DNA of 64,000 nucleotides, taken from positions 33,734,362-33,798,361 of the forward strand of contig JAFMSR010000019.1 in NCBI GenBank assembly GCA_022818135.1, written 5' to 3'. This DNA is from Saxidomus purpurata. Its lineage: Eukaryota > Mollusca > Bivalvia > Venerida > Veneridae. Below are positions 34,919 to 45,960 of the stretch, piece by piece. Positions within the stretch are counted from its first letter, which is position 1; every line of letters begins with the position of its first letter. A program made the position numbers and the translations under genes. Below the pieces are notes generated by a model. It saw only the letters and a program-made list of their open reading frames with translations. It was not told the DNA's origin and did not search any database.

Positions 34919-37540
34919 ATGGATCAAAACCCAAATGATTTGTTTTTGGAAGAAATTGATGAGGATACTTTGAGTTCACTTCTATACACTGATTTTGGTG
35001 AATCAACTGCCCTCTCTGGTGATGATGGAGCCAATGAACCACTGGTAAATTTTGATGTTATTAGGACTCCTCCAGCAGCAGCAAACCAGAGTAGATTTAA
35101 AGAAGTGTCTTCAACAGATGTCATGGAATTCCTGGAAAACCAAGAGAACAAAAACACAAAAAGAAAAACAAAAGGTGACATTGAACTTATAGAATCATTT
35201 TTAGCCTCAAAAAATGAGTACAGGAAACTTGAGTTTATACCCCCCACTCAGCTGAATGAGTACTTGGCAGCATTTTTACTGTCTGTGAAAAAGAAGGATG
35301 GTGGGGAATACGAGCCATGCACTTTGCAGAGTTTTGTATCTTCCGTTGACAGGTATTTGAAAGCAAAGGGATACAAAACATCTTTACGTGACAGTACAGA
35401 CTTCACTAAAACAAGAGCAGTCCTAAAAATGAAGCAAAAACACCTAAAATCTTTGGGAAAGGGAAATAAACCTAAAGCTGCAGACCCGCTGGAAGACACT
35501 CACATTGAAAAAATGTATGACAGTGGCACACTTGGGGACAGTTGCCCTAGTGCATTGATTCATTCTCTTTGGCTAGTATGCACTACCAACTTCGGAATGA
35601 GAACTGGCCAGGAAGTCCACAGTCTGAGATGGGGGGATGTACAGTGCAAGAAAGACGGTATGGGGGAATATCTTGTATATGATACCGAAAGACAAACAAA
35701 AACAAGGACTGGTGCTAATGTAAGAGACACAAGGTAATTTCCATTTTAAATTAGTATACTACTTTAGTACTTGTATTTAAAATAATAACGTGAATGTTAA
35801 ATGAATTAGATAAATTTCATATCAATATTTACAATATTAGAATGAATGAACAAGTGAATGAATGAATGATTGAATAAATGTTCCTCCTTCAGACCAACAA
35901 AACCAAGGGCTTATGCTGTTCCTGAAGCAGGAGAAAAGGACCCGGTTCACATTTACAAAAAGTTTGCCGAAATGCGCCCAGTTGAAATGTTAGACCCAGA
36001 GAGTCCCTTCTTTTTGACCGTTGCTAACAGAACACCAAAGCATGGACAAGCATGGTACAAAAAACAGCCAATGGGTATTAATAAGTTATATGGAATAATG
36101 AAGGAAATGAAGGCAGATGCTGGGATTGAATGTGAAAAAAGAATAACGCCTTACAGGTAATACTACTGACAGAAAATTAGTCAACATAATATTTTTAAAA
36201 AAATGTAAAATGTGTATAAAAATATACTCACGACACCATTTGAACCGTCTTCTATACTTGCATCAAAATCTTCACTCCTTTTGTTGTAGTTCAGCTCCAG
36301 TAATGAATGATGTTAAAAACCAATCCGGCTAATCCATCAAAATTGTAGGGTGAAAATAATAAAACACCTCTACAATAATGAATGAAAGCTAACTGGAATT
36401 GGTCTAGCTCAAGTTTCTTGTACTGATCTTCATCCAGATTCCACATACATCAAAATCTTTAGCGAGGTGTTTATCCTACTAGTAGTTACTTCTGGTGATG
36501 ACGATACAATACCAATCCGGAAAAATCTTCAAAATAATTCTGGAACTGGAATTGGTAAAACCAGTAAAACTCACAATTGATGAACTTCCGTGTTGATTAT
36601 TTTGTTATCCTGAATATTAAAAAAAAAAAATGAAACCGAAACATTTCATTACTGCATTGGGTTAACTGTTTGTAATGTAATTTTGACATAAATGCGACTA
36701 TAGCCGTATCGGGTTACATCTAAGTCGTTTAAAACCTAACACATCGTTCTAAAATTACATATATTCAACAAATACATCAATTTTTATCATTTAAAATAAT
36801 AAAAAGTGTATTCAAAATAAAAACTATAAAATTAAGACTTGTTTCCGGTAATCTCATTTGTTTTTGGTTCAATGTTTGCGGTAAAAAGTTGTTTTCGGTA
36901 ATCAGTAATACCGTCCCACCGTTAAAATAATGCACAATGCTCTAAAATGCAAACATTACTGATTGTCAGATTTTTGCGCCTATTTATACGATATTTAATA
37001 GTCGCTTATTTAAATAACGTAACCAATCAGAAACTTTTTTATGTAAGTAGTAAAGTACGTAACATTTTTTTCTTTTTCAGTGCACGGAAACACATGATAC
37101 AGAAACTGAATGATGAAGGAGTACCATCACATCAAATTGTCCAAATCTCGGGCCACAAAAATATAAACTCTTTGAACAATTACAGTAAACTGAATCCCGA
37201 ACAAAGCAAAGCAATATCTGATATTTTAACCAAGAAGGTTCAGCCTCAGTCTGTGAATGCAGTAACAACCCCAATGCCACTACCTTGTCTATCTGCACAA
37301 CATGCTCACGAAAACGCTGAAGCATTTAATGTTCCTACATTGTCTCAAATGAATCCATTTCCAATGTTCATGGGTGCCACTTTCAATGGTCCCGTCAACT
37401 TTCACTTTGAAAACAAATCTTCAAAGTCAGTGACTCATTCACAGACTGCTGTCTGCACTGAGAGATCATGTCCGTCCTCGCCGGATCCAAGACGGTTCAA
37501 GAGAATCAAGTACTTTTCAGATTCCGATTGTAGTGAATAA
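34919..37540 (+). CDS. Crypton-type (DUF3504-like) tyrosine recombinase protein, 3 exons
   Basis: Exons 34919-35733, 35893-36156 and 37081-37540 join in frame (AAG/GTAATT, TTCAG/ACC, CAG/GTAATA, TTTTTCAG/TGC) to give 512 residues without stops. Residues 1-85 are acidic and probably disordered. About 88-185 resemble the helical SAM-like core-binding region. About 195-400 form the catalytic domain: R228 in GMRTGQE, R362 in TPYSARKHMIQ, H385 in QISGHKNINS and Y394 in LNNYSKL. These match the R...HxxR...H...Y pattern of tyrosine recombinases, except that the first His of HxxR is Tyr359. The tail holds FMGATFNGPVNFHF, a motif I associate with Crypton-derived proteins. It could be a live Crypton ORF or a domesticated relative of the ZMYM/QRICH1/KIAA1958 group. 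Three introns-worth of intact frame favour a functional gene. DNA cleavage activity is unproven. Confidence 0.85.
36157..37080 (+). other. Intron 2 of the recombinase gene
   Basis: 924 bp without an open frame. It has two degenerate copies of a phrase around CATCAAAATCTTCACTCC and CATCAAAATCTTTAGCGAGG (about 36262 and 36450), with AATCCGG words nearby, suggesting a decayed short duplication. Confidence 0.45.
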
Positions 37541-37944
37541 ATGCACTGTATGTGACACTATGTGTAAATGTTCCAGTTGTTAACCAAGAAAAACTTTTGA
37601 GAGTTCCGTTTAACTTTCACAATCACATGTTGTTGTTTCACTGACACTGCAATTATTTCGTTATTTGTACGAAAACTGATAAACTTAGCTTGACATATGT
37701 ATAATTCCATATTAATCCTTCGTAAATGTGACAAATCGGACTTATTGTCATTGTCTGACATTGTGTATTTACTAAATAAATCCAATAAATATCTAAAACA
37801 TTTTCTCGTTTCGACTATCCAATATGGCGGACAAAATGTATATTTGAACAGATATTCACACGGATTCATCCGCGTGTGAAAAGGTTCGAAGACACTAAAT
37901 AGTTACCTTCTTTCGTCATCAATTAGCATAAAATAAACAGAAAA
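37541..37944. other. 3' flank of the recombinase gene
   Basis: No gene or canonical poly(A) signal close to the stop was seen. The AATAAA-like word CTAAATAAATCC at about 37770 is a candidate end signal. Confidence 0.35.
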
Positions 37945-38072
37945 TTTGTTTGTTTTTCGTGGATATGGAATATATCTCATCTCGAAGTGATACAATTTCG
38001 CGCTCGTGAAAATATCAAAATAGTATCACTTCTCGATGAGATATAATCCATATCCACTCAAAACAAACAAAT
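37945..38072. repeat. Hairpin/MITE 3' of the recombinase gene
   Basis: TTTGTTTGTTTTTCGTGGAT and its partner ATCCACTCAAAACAAACAAA, plus GGATATGGAATATATCTCAT facing ATGAGATATAATCCATATCC, form arms of about 48 bp around a ~30-bp loop with further GTATCACTTC pairing. No coding potential. Confidence 0.85.
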
Positions 38073-38854
38073 ATCCTCTATATAATGTTTGTAGATGTTC
38101 AGTTTCTACATTTCTACATTATGTCAACCGGGTTGCATGTACTGTAAAAAGTTTTTTCTTTAGTAAAATTTATGTCATGACTTGTCATGTTAAGTGAATC
38201 AAGTAACGCTCTTCTATTATTAATAATATTTCAGTCAAGCAGAACGTGCATTTCATCTTCAACTGTGTTGCAAACCAAATACAGTTTTTTGGTGTCTCGT
38301 GTATCTGCCTCTTTTAGTTTGTAATGTATGACTTGATATTCATAGTGCGGTTAATTGCTTCGTTACTATTTTATTTGGTTGTAACTGAAATGTGTCATAT
38401 ACCTTAGCAAACAAGTTAAATCTATCTTCCTTAGAGTTCCGTAGGCGTTGAATGCGATTAAGCACGCTATTTACAGCAGAGTTAATTGATTTTTGTGAGT
38501 ATTGTTGTTTGTTTTTTTCAATTTCTATATTAAACCTTTTCTCCATGTGTTTGATACTTCTTCATGATGAATTCTTGCCTTGAAATTGGATTTCAAAAAC
38601 TAAACAACGAAATGTGTGAAAATAGAGTTTTATGACTGTGCTTTACGGAACCAAGAGTGACGCTTTTACTGATAAGTCACTTACTTTTTCGGCAACAATA
38701 TTTGCATTTAGTCAGCTTTTTACATACACAAACTGTAGTGAAATATTAGTTTTTCTTAGGAAGTTCCATGTGCACAACATTCCTGTCATTATATTTAAAA
38801 TATGAGTTTTAAAATATGTGTTTTAAAATATGCGTTCTAAAATATGTTGCAGTA
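38073..38854. other. No confident gene
   Basis: AT-rich. A repeated word TTTTAAAATATG(T/C)GTT occurs at 38805-38845, immediately before the foldback element. Confidence 0.4.
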
Positions 38855-39990
38855 GTATAAAATAGAGTGTGCCCCCCCCCCCCCCCCACCGAAATTTTGC
38901 ACATACCCGAAACTTTGCACATATAGAAATGTTTGCGATGTAGGGGAAGTAACTGCTACAGAAACTGGTTTCTATCATCGCGAGGGAAGGTCCATAGAAG
39001 TCTAAAATAACATTATCTCGTTTGGCACTGAGATCCTGAAAGTCTGCGAGGGTGCCAAAAACAGTCGCAGACCGTTGTATTTGACTCGGGAAGGTGCATA
39101 GAGATTGAAACTGACCTTAACTCGTTTGGCACCAAGATCCTGGAAGTCTGCTAGAGTGCCAAATACAGTCGCAGACCATTGTATTTGACTAGGAATGGTT
39201 CCTAGAGGTCTGAACTGATCTTAACTCATTTGGCACTGAGATCCTGAAAGTCTGCGAGGGTGTAAAAGACAGTCTCAGACCATTGTATTTGACTAGGGAG
39301 GGACCATAGAGCTCAAAAATGACCTTTACTTGATTGGCACCAAGATCCTGGAAGTCTGCGAGAGTGCCAGAGATAGTCGCAGACTGTTGTATCTGACAGA
39401 GGTTTGCATTGATCTTTGTAATGAGACGCCAGGCATGAATGGGTTAAAAACGTGTTAAGTAGCAAACATTGTCAACTTGTTGACTGGTTCTATGAACATA
39501 AGACGATGTGTATATCGCCTCTGTCAAAATCGAAATAAGGAAACTGAGCTAGAGGAGTTAAATGGAAGGACGAGGAGTGTAAATGAGGGAGAGGAGTGAA
39601 CATGAGGTAGTGGAATGAGGTAGATATTTGTATGATTTGACCAATATGGCCGATACACATGCAACAAAGATTTGAGATTGATGTCTTGAAACATTCTTAA
39701 GCAAATGTTTAAATGTCTGACTTTTTTATTCTAGCTTCGTCATTGCAAAGATGACAGGAGCAGCTTGATATACACCCTTCGTCAGCGTCAAACCTACATG
39801 TTTTGTTTATGGTATTTATATACTATTGCAAAACTGGTTCTTGCCGGTTCGGAGACCATATCATCGCCATTCAATTCGCACTTCATGTCCGGTGTGTAAA
39901 TCTTACATGCATGAGTCGGTTTTCTATAGGATGTGTAGCAGAGCACAGTTCACAGGATATATCTCTACAGGGGTGTAGTAGGAATTCGCT
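38855..39990 (+). repeat. Left inverted arm of a large foldback structure
   Basis: It runs from AGTATAAAATAGAGTGTGCC, followed by a C homopolymer, to GTAGTAGGAATTCGCT. The reverse complement is found at 41113-42419. It contains about four units of a 104-bp tandem repeat (key phrases GCAGACC(A/G)TTGTATTTGAC, TTTGGCACCAAGATCCTGG, GTCTGCGAGGGTG) at about 38960-39400. A non-repetitive part with CGATGTGTATATCGCC follows. Confidence 0.93.
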
Positions 39991-41112
39991 ATGAGCACCC
40001 CAATGACCAATAAATGGAACCTACCCATTGTAAAATTCCAAATGAAACACTTATTAAAAGATAGGACGGTTTATTCAAGCGTATAATGCAATGAAAATAA
40101 AACAAACTTTTACGTATATTTCTCAACATACATGTAGATTAATCAAATATTTAAAAAGTTGATGACTAAAATAATATTTCGAAAGGACATCAACTGCATA
40201 CTTGTAATAAAAACCACAAACGGGTATTAAATAACAAGCGAGATTGTCATGGTGACACGATTAAATTACATTTTTTGAAAGTATACCAAGGACACACTGC
40301 GACCTGTAAACCGCAAGCCTGTACTTTGAATAGCGTTAATTTTAGTGGAGTGAGCGCTGTAGGAAAACATTATTTTAATCTTGCGTATATTTTAAATGAA
40401 TAGTTTTAAATAAAAGCTTATTATTTGATTTAAACTCTTGCTTGTTGCTAGACGTTTTTATATACTTTTAGTTAAATGGTAAACACCATTGGAAAAATGA
40501 CCGAGAAAGAGAAGTCGCAAAGCATACACCTTTGTTTATTAGCTACATTTATTTTTTTCTTCTAAATCATCTACATTTCTTTAATATAAAAGCATGAGTT
40601 TTAATAAAACAGACACAAGTTTTCCTCTTTCCGGATGGAACAAATGATTGAAGTCAGTCAATTCGTTGATAGAAATGTCGTAGATCATAACGTTTTTTTA
40701 TACATAAGACACGCGGCTCACTCTAGCTTTGACAATATCGTTTTACTATTAGCCGAACAAGTTCGGCAGTCCTGTTATACATGTATCACTCTCACTCAGT
40801 ATCTTCCATTTGTTCCGTATCTTCTTCCTCTTCCACCTGTGGAGTGACGTAATTGTCCAGTACTTTATCAAACAGAAATCTCCGTTAACGAATGGCGTAC
40901 TTTAAGACTTCCTCCCCTTCGTAGTGTTCTGTTGCAATTAGTTGATTGACTGTCTTCTTTATCGCTTTATAGATGGGATCCTTCTTCATAGCATAGAACC
41001 ACACCACTTTTCTACCGAAAATGTTCATCATGGCTTTCCTGTAAGTGCTTTTCATGTCCTCAAAGACATTTTCTCTTGCTTCACTTTCACTGAGTCGAAT
41101 TGGTCGAATATG
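39991..41112. mobile_element. Core of the foldback structure
   Basis: About 1.1 kb of unique sequence between the two inverted arms. Its right third holds a decayed terminal coding exon on the minus strand. The rest is AT-rich and would be the 3' untranslated part of that exon. No transposase was seen, so the whole 38855-42419 unit is best described as a non-autonomous foldback-type element or a palindromic duplication. Confidence 0.6.
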
Positions 41113-41117
41113 AGCGA
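40792..41117 (-). pseudogene. Decayed terminal coding exon inside the foldback core
   Basis: Reading the minus strand from about 41117 gives ~105 codons of protein-like sequence with one internal stop (TAA near 40884) in an otherwise unbroken frame. The stretch includes the phrases MMNIFGRKVVWFYAMKK and HYEGEEVLKYAIR. The frame then continues as RFLFDKVLDNYVTPQ, a Glu/Asp-rich tail, and a TGA at 40792-40794. The composition is clearly coding-like but I recognise no family. It may be the last exon of a captured host gene or of a transposon gene. Confidence 0.5.
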
Positions 41118-42419
41118 ATTCCTACTATACCCCTGTAGAGATATATCCTGTGAACTGTGCTCTGCTACACATCCTATAGAAAACCGACTCATGCATGTAA
41201 GATTTACACACCGGACATGAAGTGCGAATTGAATGGCGGACGCAAAAGCGATGATATGGTCTCCGAACCGGCAAGAACCAGTTTTGCAATAGTATATAAA
41301 TACCATAAACAAAACATGTAGGTTTGACGCTGACGAAGGGTGTATATCAAGCTGCTCCTGTCATCTTTGCAATGACGAAGCTAGAATAAAAAGGTCAGAC
41401 ATTTAAACATTTGCTTAAGAATGTTTCAAAACATCAATCTCAAATCTTTGTTGCATGTGTATCGGCCATATTGGTCAAATCATACAAATATCTACCTCAT
41501 TCCACTACCTCATGTTCACTCCTCTCCCTCATTTACACTCCTCGTCCTTCCACTTAACTCCTCTAGCTCAGTTTCCTTATTTCGATTTTGACAGAGGCGA
41601 TATACACATCGTCTTATGTTCATAGAACCAGTCAACAAGTTGACAATGTTTGCTACTTAACACGTTTTTAACCCATTCATGCCTGGCGTCTCATTACAAA
41701 GATCAATGCAAACCTCTGTCAGATACAACAGTCTGCGACTATCTCTGGCACTCTCGCAGACTTCCAGGATCTTGGTGCCAATCAAGTAAAGGTCATTTTT
41801 GAGCTCTATGGTCCCTCCCTAGTCAAATACAATGGTCTGAGACTGTCTTTTACACCCTCGCAGACTTTCAGGATCTCAGTGCCAAATGAGTTAAGATCAG
41901 TTCAGACCTCTAGGAACCATTCCTAGTCAAATACAATGGTCTGCGACTGTATTTGGCACTCTAGCAGACTTCCAGGATCTTGGTGCCAAACGAGTTAAGG
42001 TCATTTTCAATCTCTATGCACCTTCCCTTGTCAAATACAATGGTCTGAGACTGTCTTTTACACCCTCGCAGACTTTCAGGATCTCAGTGCCAAATGAGTT
42101 AAGATCAGTTCAGACCTCTAGGAACCATTCCTAGTCAAATACAAAGGTCTGCGACTGTATTTGGCACTCTAGCAGACTTCCAGGATCTTGGTGCCAAACG
42201 AGTTAAGGTCAGTTTCAATCTCTATGCACCTTCCCGAGTCAAATACAACGGTCTGCGACTGTTTTTGGCACCCTCGCAGACTTTCAGGATACCGGTGCCA
42301 AACGAGATCATGTTATTTTAGACTTCTATGGACCTTCTTGAGTCAAATACAAAGGTCCGCGACAGTCTTTCGGGTATGTGCAAAATTTCGGGGGGGAGGG
42401 CACACTCTATTTTATACTG
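41113..42419 (-). repeat. Right inverted arm of the foldback structure
   Basis: Reverse complement of 38855-39990, but longer because it carries about six units of the 104-bp repeat (about 41725-42370). It also has an extra 8-base insertion in the unique part (TTCGCACTTCATGTCC region) relative to the left arm. Differences are scattered, so the arms are not freshly copied. Confidence 0.93.
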
Positions 42420-43287
42420 CTTGTTGTGCTGCCGGATCTGCGTATTGCTTATTTGCTTAGAGGTCAGATACTCCTATTGTGGTTATTCCCGTTGATGTTA
42501 ATTATAAATCTAGTAAACAAGTGACCCCTGTGTCATATCTGTCTAGTTATTTTTTTCTCGATCAGAATAGTCTTTCGGACACCACAAAATGCTGTTTTTA
42601 TATGTACATAACTGTTCCAGTTTGTTTTCTTTAGAATTTTGCTTGAGTGACACTCACCCAACTGAGTCAGGTGATATTTAGGGGGTCTAAACCGCACATG
42701 TACACTTGTATTTAGATGGCCCGTTTAGTATATTTCTTTACGTACAGAAGACGTTGCATTTTATAAATAAGTGTTTTTCATTTGCATACTTTTTTCTGTA
42801 ATTATAGGATCGGAAGTTTAAAACTGTTAGGTACGCAATGAATACAAACGCAGTTATCCGATACTTAAACTTGTGTTATATATGATTACAGGAACATCTC
42901 AAAACGCCCACATTAAAGATTTCGTCTGCTTCAAATACAAATATATGGAGAGGTTTAGTTCGATATAAATTAAAAAGACATTCGATATGAATCAAAAACA
43001 TCTACGCTAATAACAGGGGTAAAAACATCGCGAAAGAAATAATACGTTGCTTTCTTTATGACAAATTATGTTAAATGTAATTAACTATTTGGAGATGGTC
43101 CCGTTGTCAAGCCGAGACACCACTTTTAAACTAATCAATAGATAAAGCAATAAATAGTGTGCTTGTAATCATGAGCAGGGTTTGCTTCGTCGACATTTAT
43201 CTAGTACAATCATAAAAGTGAACGTCTATGGACTTTACTTAAATAAATGTAACAAAGACAACAAAGAGTTGTTGAAATAAAATCATT
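42420..43287. other. 5' flank of B-box/NHL copy B
   Basis: No gene is seen. From about 42805 it matches the upstream region of copy A. Between 42420 and 42800 no homology to the other copy was recognised. Confidence 0.5.
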
Positions 43288-43691
43288 ATGGCAACGGGTG
43301 GATACCACGGAGACACATCGGATGAGATATTCGATTTTACGTGCTCACCGTGCACTGAGCAGAACAAGAATAGAGAAGCTGTGAGGTACTGTGTTGAATG
43401 CCAGGATTATTACTGTCAGATATGCATAGATATGCACAAAATGTTTCCTGCCATGAGAGGACATAAACTCCTCAACAAGGCCGATTTCAAGGCGTCCGGT
43501 CAGCAGGCCAGCTTGCCACAGGTACCGACGGAAAGATGTAGTATTCATAAGACGAAGTTGGTAGACATGTATTGTCGGGACCACGATGAAGTTGGCTGCA
43601 CATCATGTATGGCAGAAAAACACAAGTATGTTAGTTTACTAGTCCATTCCTGACAGAAGTAGTGGTAGAGGTTTAAGCCCGAACACGACAC

Positions 43692-43696
<5 letters not shown>

Positions 43697-43742
<46 letters not shown>
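43697..43742 (+). repeat. (CT)n microsatellite
   Basis: About 22 CT dinucleotides, within the intron of copy B close to exon 1. Confidence 0.97.
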
Positions 43743-43744
<2 letters not shown>

Positions 43745-44319
43745 ATCCTTCCTATTACTTTTGCAAAACCTTAAATTTATATAAGTTCTTTTTTCATCCT
43801 AAATAGATTTATATATCATTGTATCACCCGAATTTACTTTCAAAATTGTACAGTTCTAGTACAAAGAAGTCTTGTCAGGGAGAAGAATTTTATAAGACAT
43901 GTTGTCTTTCATTCTTATCCTTTTCCATTATGTATATTTGTAATTGTTAAACTGTGTGTATCATGTGTATATATGGGAATAAAATATATTTAAACTAAAT
44001 ACGATATACCATGTATATATTTCATATTTTGGATGCAGTTACCGGTTGCAGTTGTCACCTAATGAAACGTAATCTTTTGAAGCGGATGGTTAATGAACAT
44101 GTTGTAAATGCTTTTGTGTGCCATAGATTAGTAGTACATTTATTTCCTTAGATGGAAAAAAAAATATTAAACCATGTTTAAATACCTAGTCTCTGCAGTC
44201 TGTACTTACACAGTTAGTTTTATTATTTATTATAATTATGCAAATAGTGTCATGCCAGGTAAACTGTATGTGAAAACAACATATGTTGTAGTTAAGCTAT
44301 ATATTAGGTGCTCTTTTTA

Positions 44320-45276
44320 TGCCCCCTTCGAAGATTGATTATATTGGTTTTCGGATGATAACTCAAGAGCGCTTAGGCCCAGGATCCTGAAACTTAATGT
44401 GGTGATTGGTCATGACCAGCAAAGGACCCCTATTGTTTTTAGGTCAGTATGTCAAAGGTCAAGGTCACAGTGACCTGGAATAGTAAAACGGTTTCCGGAT
44501 GATAACTTGAAAATGTTTGGACATAGGATCTTCAAACTTAATGTGGAGGTTTGTCATGACAAACAGATGACCCCTATTGATTTTGAGGTCAGTAGGTCAA
44601 ATTTCAAGGTCACGATGACCCGTAACTGTAAAACAGTTTCCGAACGATAACTAGAGAACGCTTGGGTCTAACATCTTGAAACTTGATGTGGAGGATGGCC
44701 ATAACCGGTAGAGGACCCTAACGGTTTTCTGATTAGAAGGTCAAGGTCACAGTGACCCGGAATTGAAGAATGGTTTCAGCTCAATAACTTAAGTTCAAGG
44801 TTACTGTTACTAAAATAGAAAATGGTTTTCGCATGAGTTAGGAGTGACCAATTGCAAAGAAACTGGTGTGTATGTAGCTTGCATGGAGAGGAAGATATTT
44901 AAACATTCTTATTATTCTTTTAAATTTTTATTTTGTTTTAAGCAATAATTTTTTTCGAGGGGGGGGGGGGGGGAAGGTCATTGTTACTAAAAATTATTAT
45001 TGTTTTTTGGAATTTGTTTTTTTTTATTCTAAAATTGTTTTACGCAAGAAAATTTTTTTTTAGGGCAAGGTCACTACCAAAAAGGTCACGATCACTCCGT
45101 AGAAATATTAATTTTTCTAAAATGTTTTATTTTCTTTTTCAATATTTTTTATTCTATAATTTCTGCAGATGCCGTTTTCACGAATTTCACACTGACTTTT
45201 ACTTTTAAAATTGTTCCTTTCATAGAACAACTTTTGCATCAAGGGGGGCATATGTGTTTTACAAACAGCTCTTGTT
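44320..45276 (+). repeat. Dispersed repeat with ~125-bp internal subunits, ending GGGGGGCATATG
   Basis: Starts TATGCCCCCTTCGAAGATTG and ends AAGGGGGGCATATGTGTTTT followed by ACAAACAGCTCTTGTTT. The interior repeats GGTTTCCGGATGATAACTTG, GGATCTTCAAACTTAATGTGG, ATGACCCCTATTGATTTTGA and TCAAGGTCACAGTGACC in about three units. This form is familiar from bivalve genomes. No open frame. It inserted in the intron of copy B only. Confidence 0.8.
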
Positions 45277-45717
45277 TATATTAAGCTTTCATTGTATCGA
45301 ATATCCGTCATAGCAAGATGCAGAAGTCATGGACTAATGAAAACCTTTGTTGACCATGCACTGTATCCATTTTGTGTCATATGCTTAAAAACTGCTCGCT
45401 CTCAGGTTCTAATGAAAATATATATTTCTCAAAACTGATATATTAAAACATAAAATGTACTTTTAATTATTTCTAAACTTTATTTACATAACAAATAACT
45501 GATATGTTTTCAAAATATATCTTGAGCAAGTGACCATTAGTTTTCAGTACCATACCCTACTCTTATACTCTTATACTCATTCTTATAATGTTTAATCCTA
45601 TAAGTATCAGAACCCCTTTTTATAAAATGAAGTGAGGTATGTTTAATGTTTATTTGTTGATATTACATTTATATTTGTTACTATGTCTGATAATTGTATT
45701 TAACACGTACTTTGAAT

Positions 45718-45734
45718 AAAAAAAAATAAAATAT

Positions 45735-45777
<43 letters not shown>

Positions 45778-45802
45778 TTTTTTTTTTTATATTTATTTTT
45801 TT

Positions 45803-45836
<34 letters not shown>

Positions 45837-45960
45837 TTTTAAAAAAAAATATTTATTTTTTAGGTTTTTTAGAAAAAAAAAAAAATGGGAAAGAAAAATT
45901 GAAATTTTTTTTTTTCCTTTAATTTAAAATTGCGGGGGTTTTCAACAATTCAATATAAAT
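45718..45960 (+). repeat. Long poly(T)/poly(A) low-complexity block
   Basis: About 240 bases almost entirely T with scattered A, then A runs and GGGAAAG words. It lies in the intron of pseudogene B. It may be a real homopolymer tract or a consensus error. Confidence 0.9.

Noticed and set aside
38340..38546. 68-codon minus-strand frame with Lys/Gln/Asn-rich peptide
   Set aside because: Looks mildly coding-like but stands alone without a partner exon; cannot be told apart from chance in AT-rich DNA.
42188..42460. 90-codon frame across the 104-bp repeat
   Set aside because: Produced by the tandem repeat in the right foldback arm; the left arm does not keep the frame.
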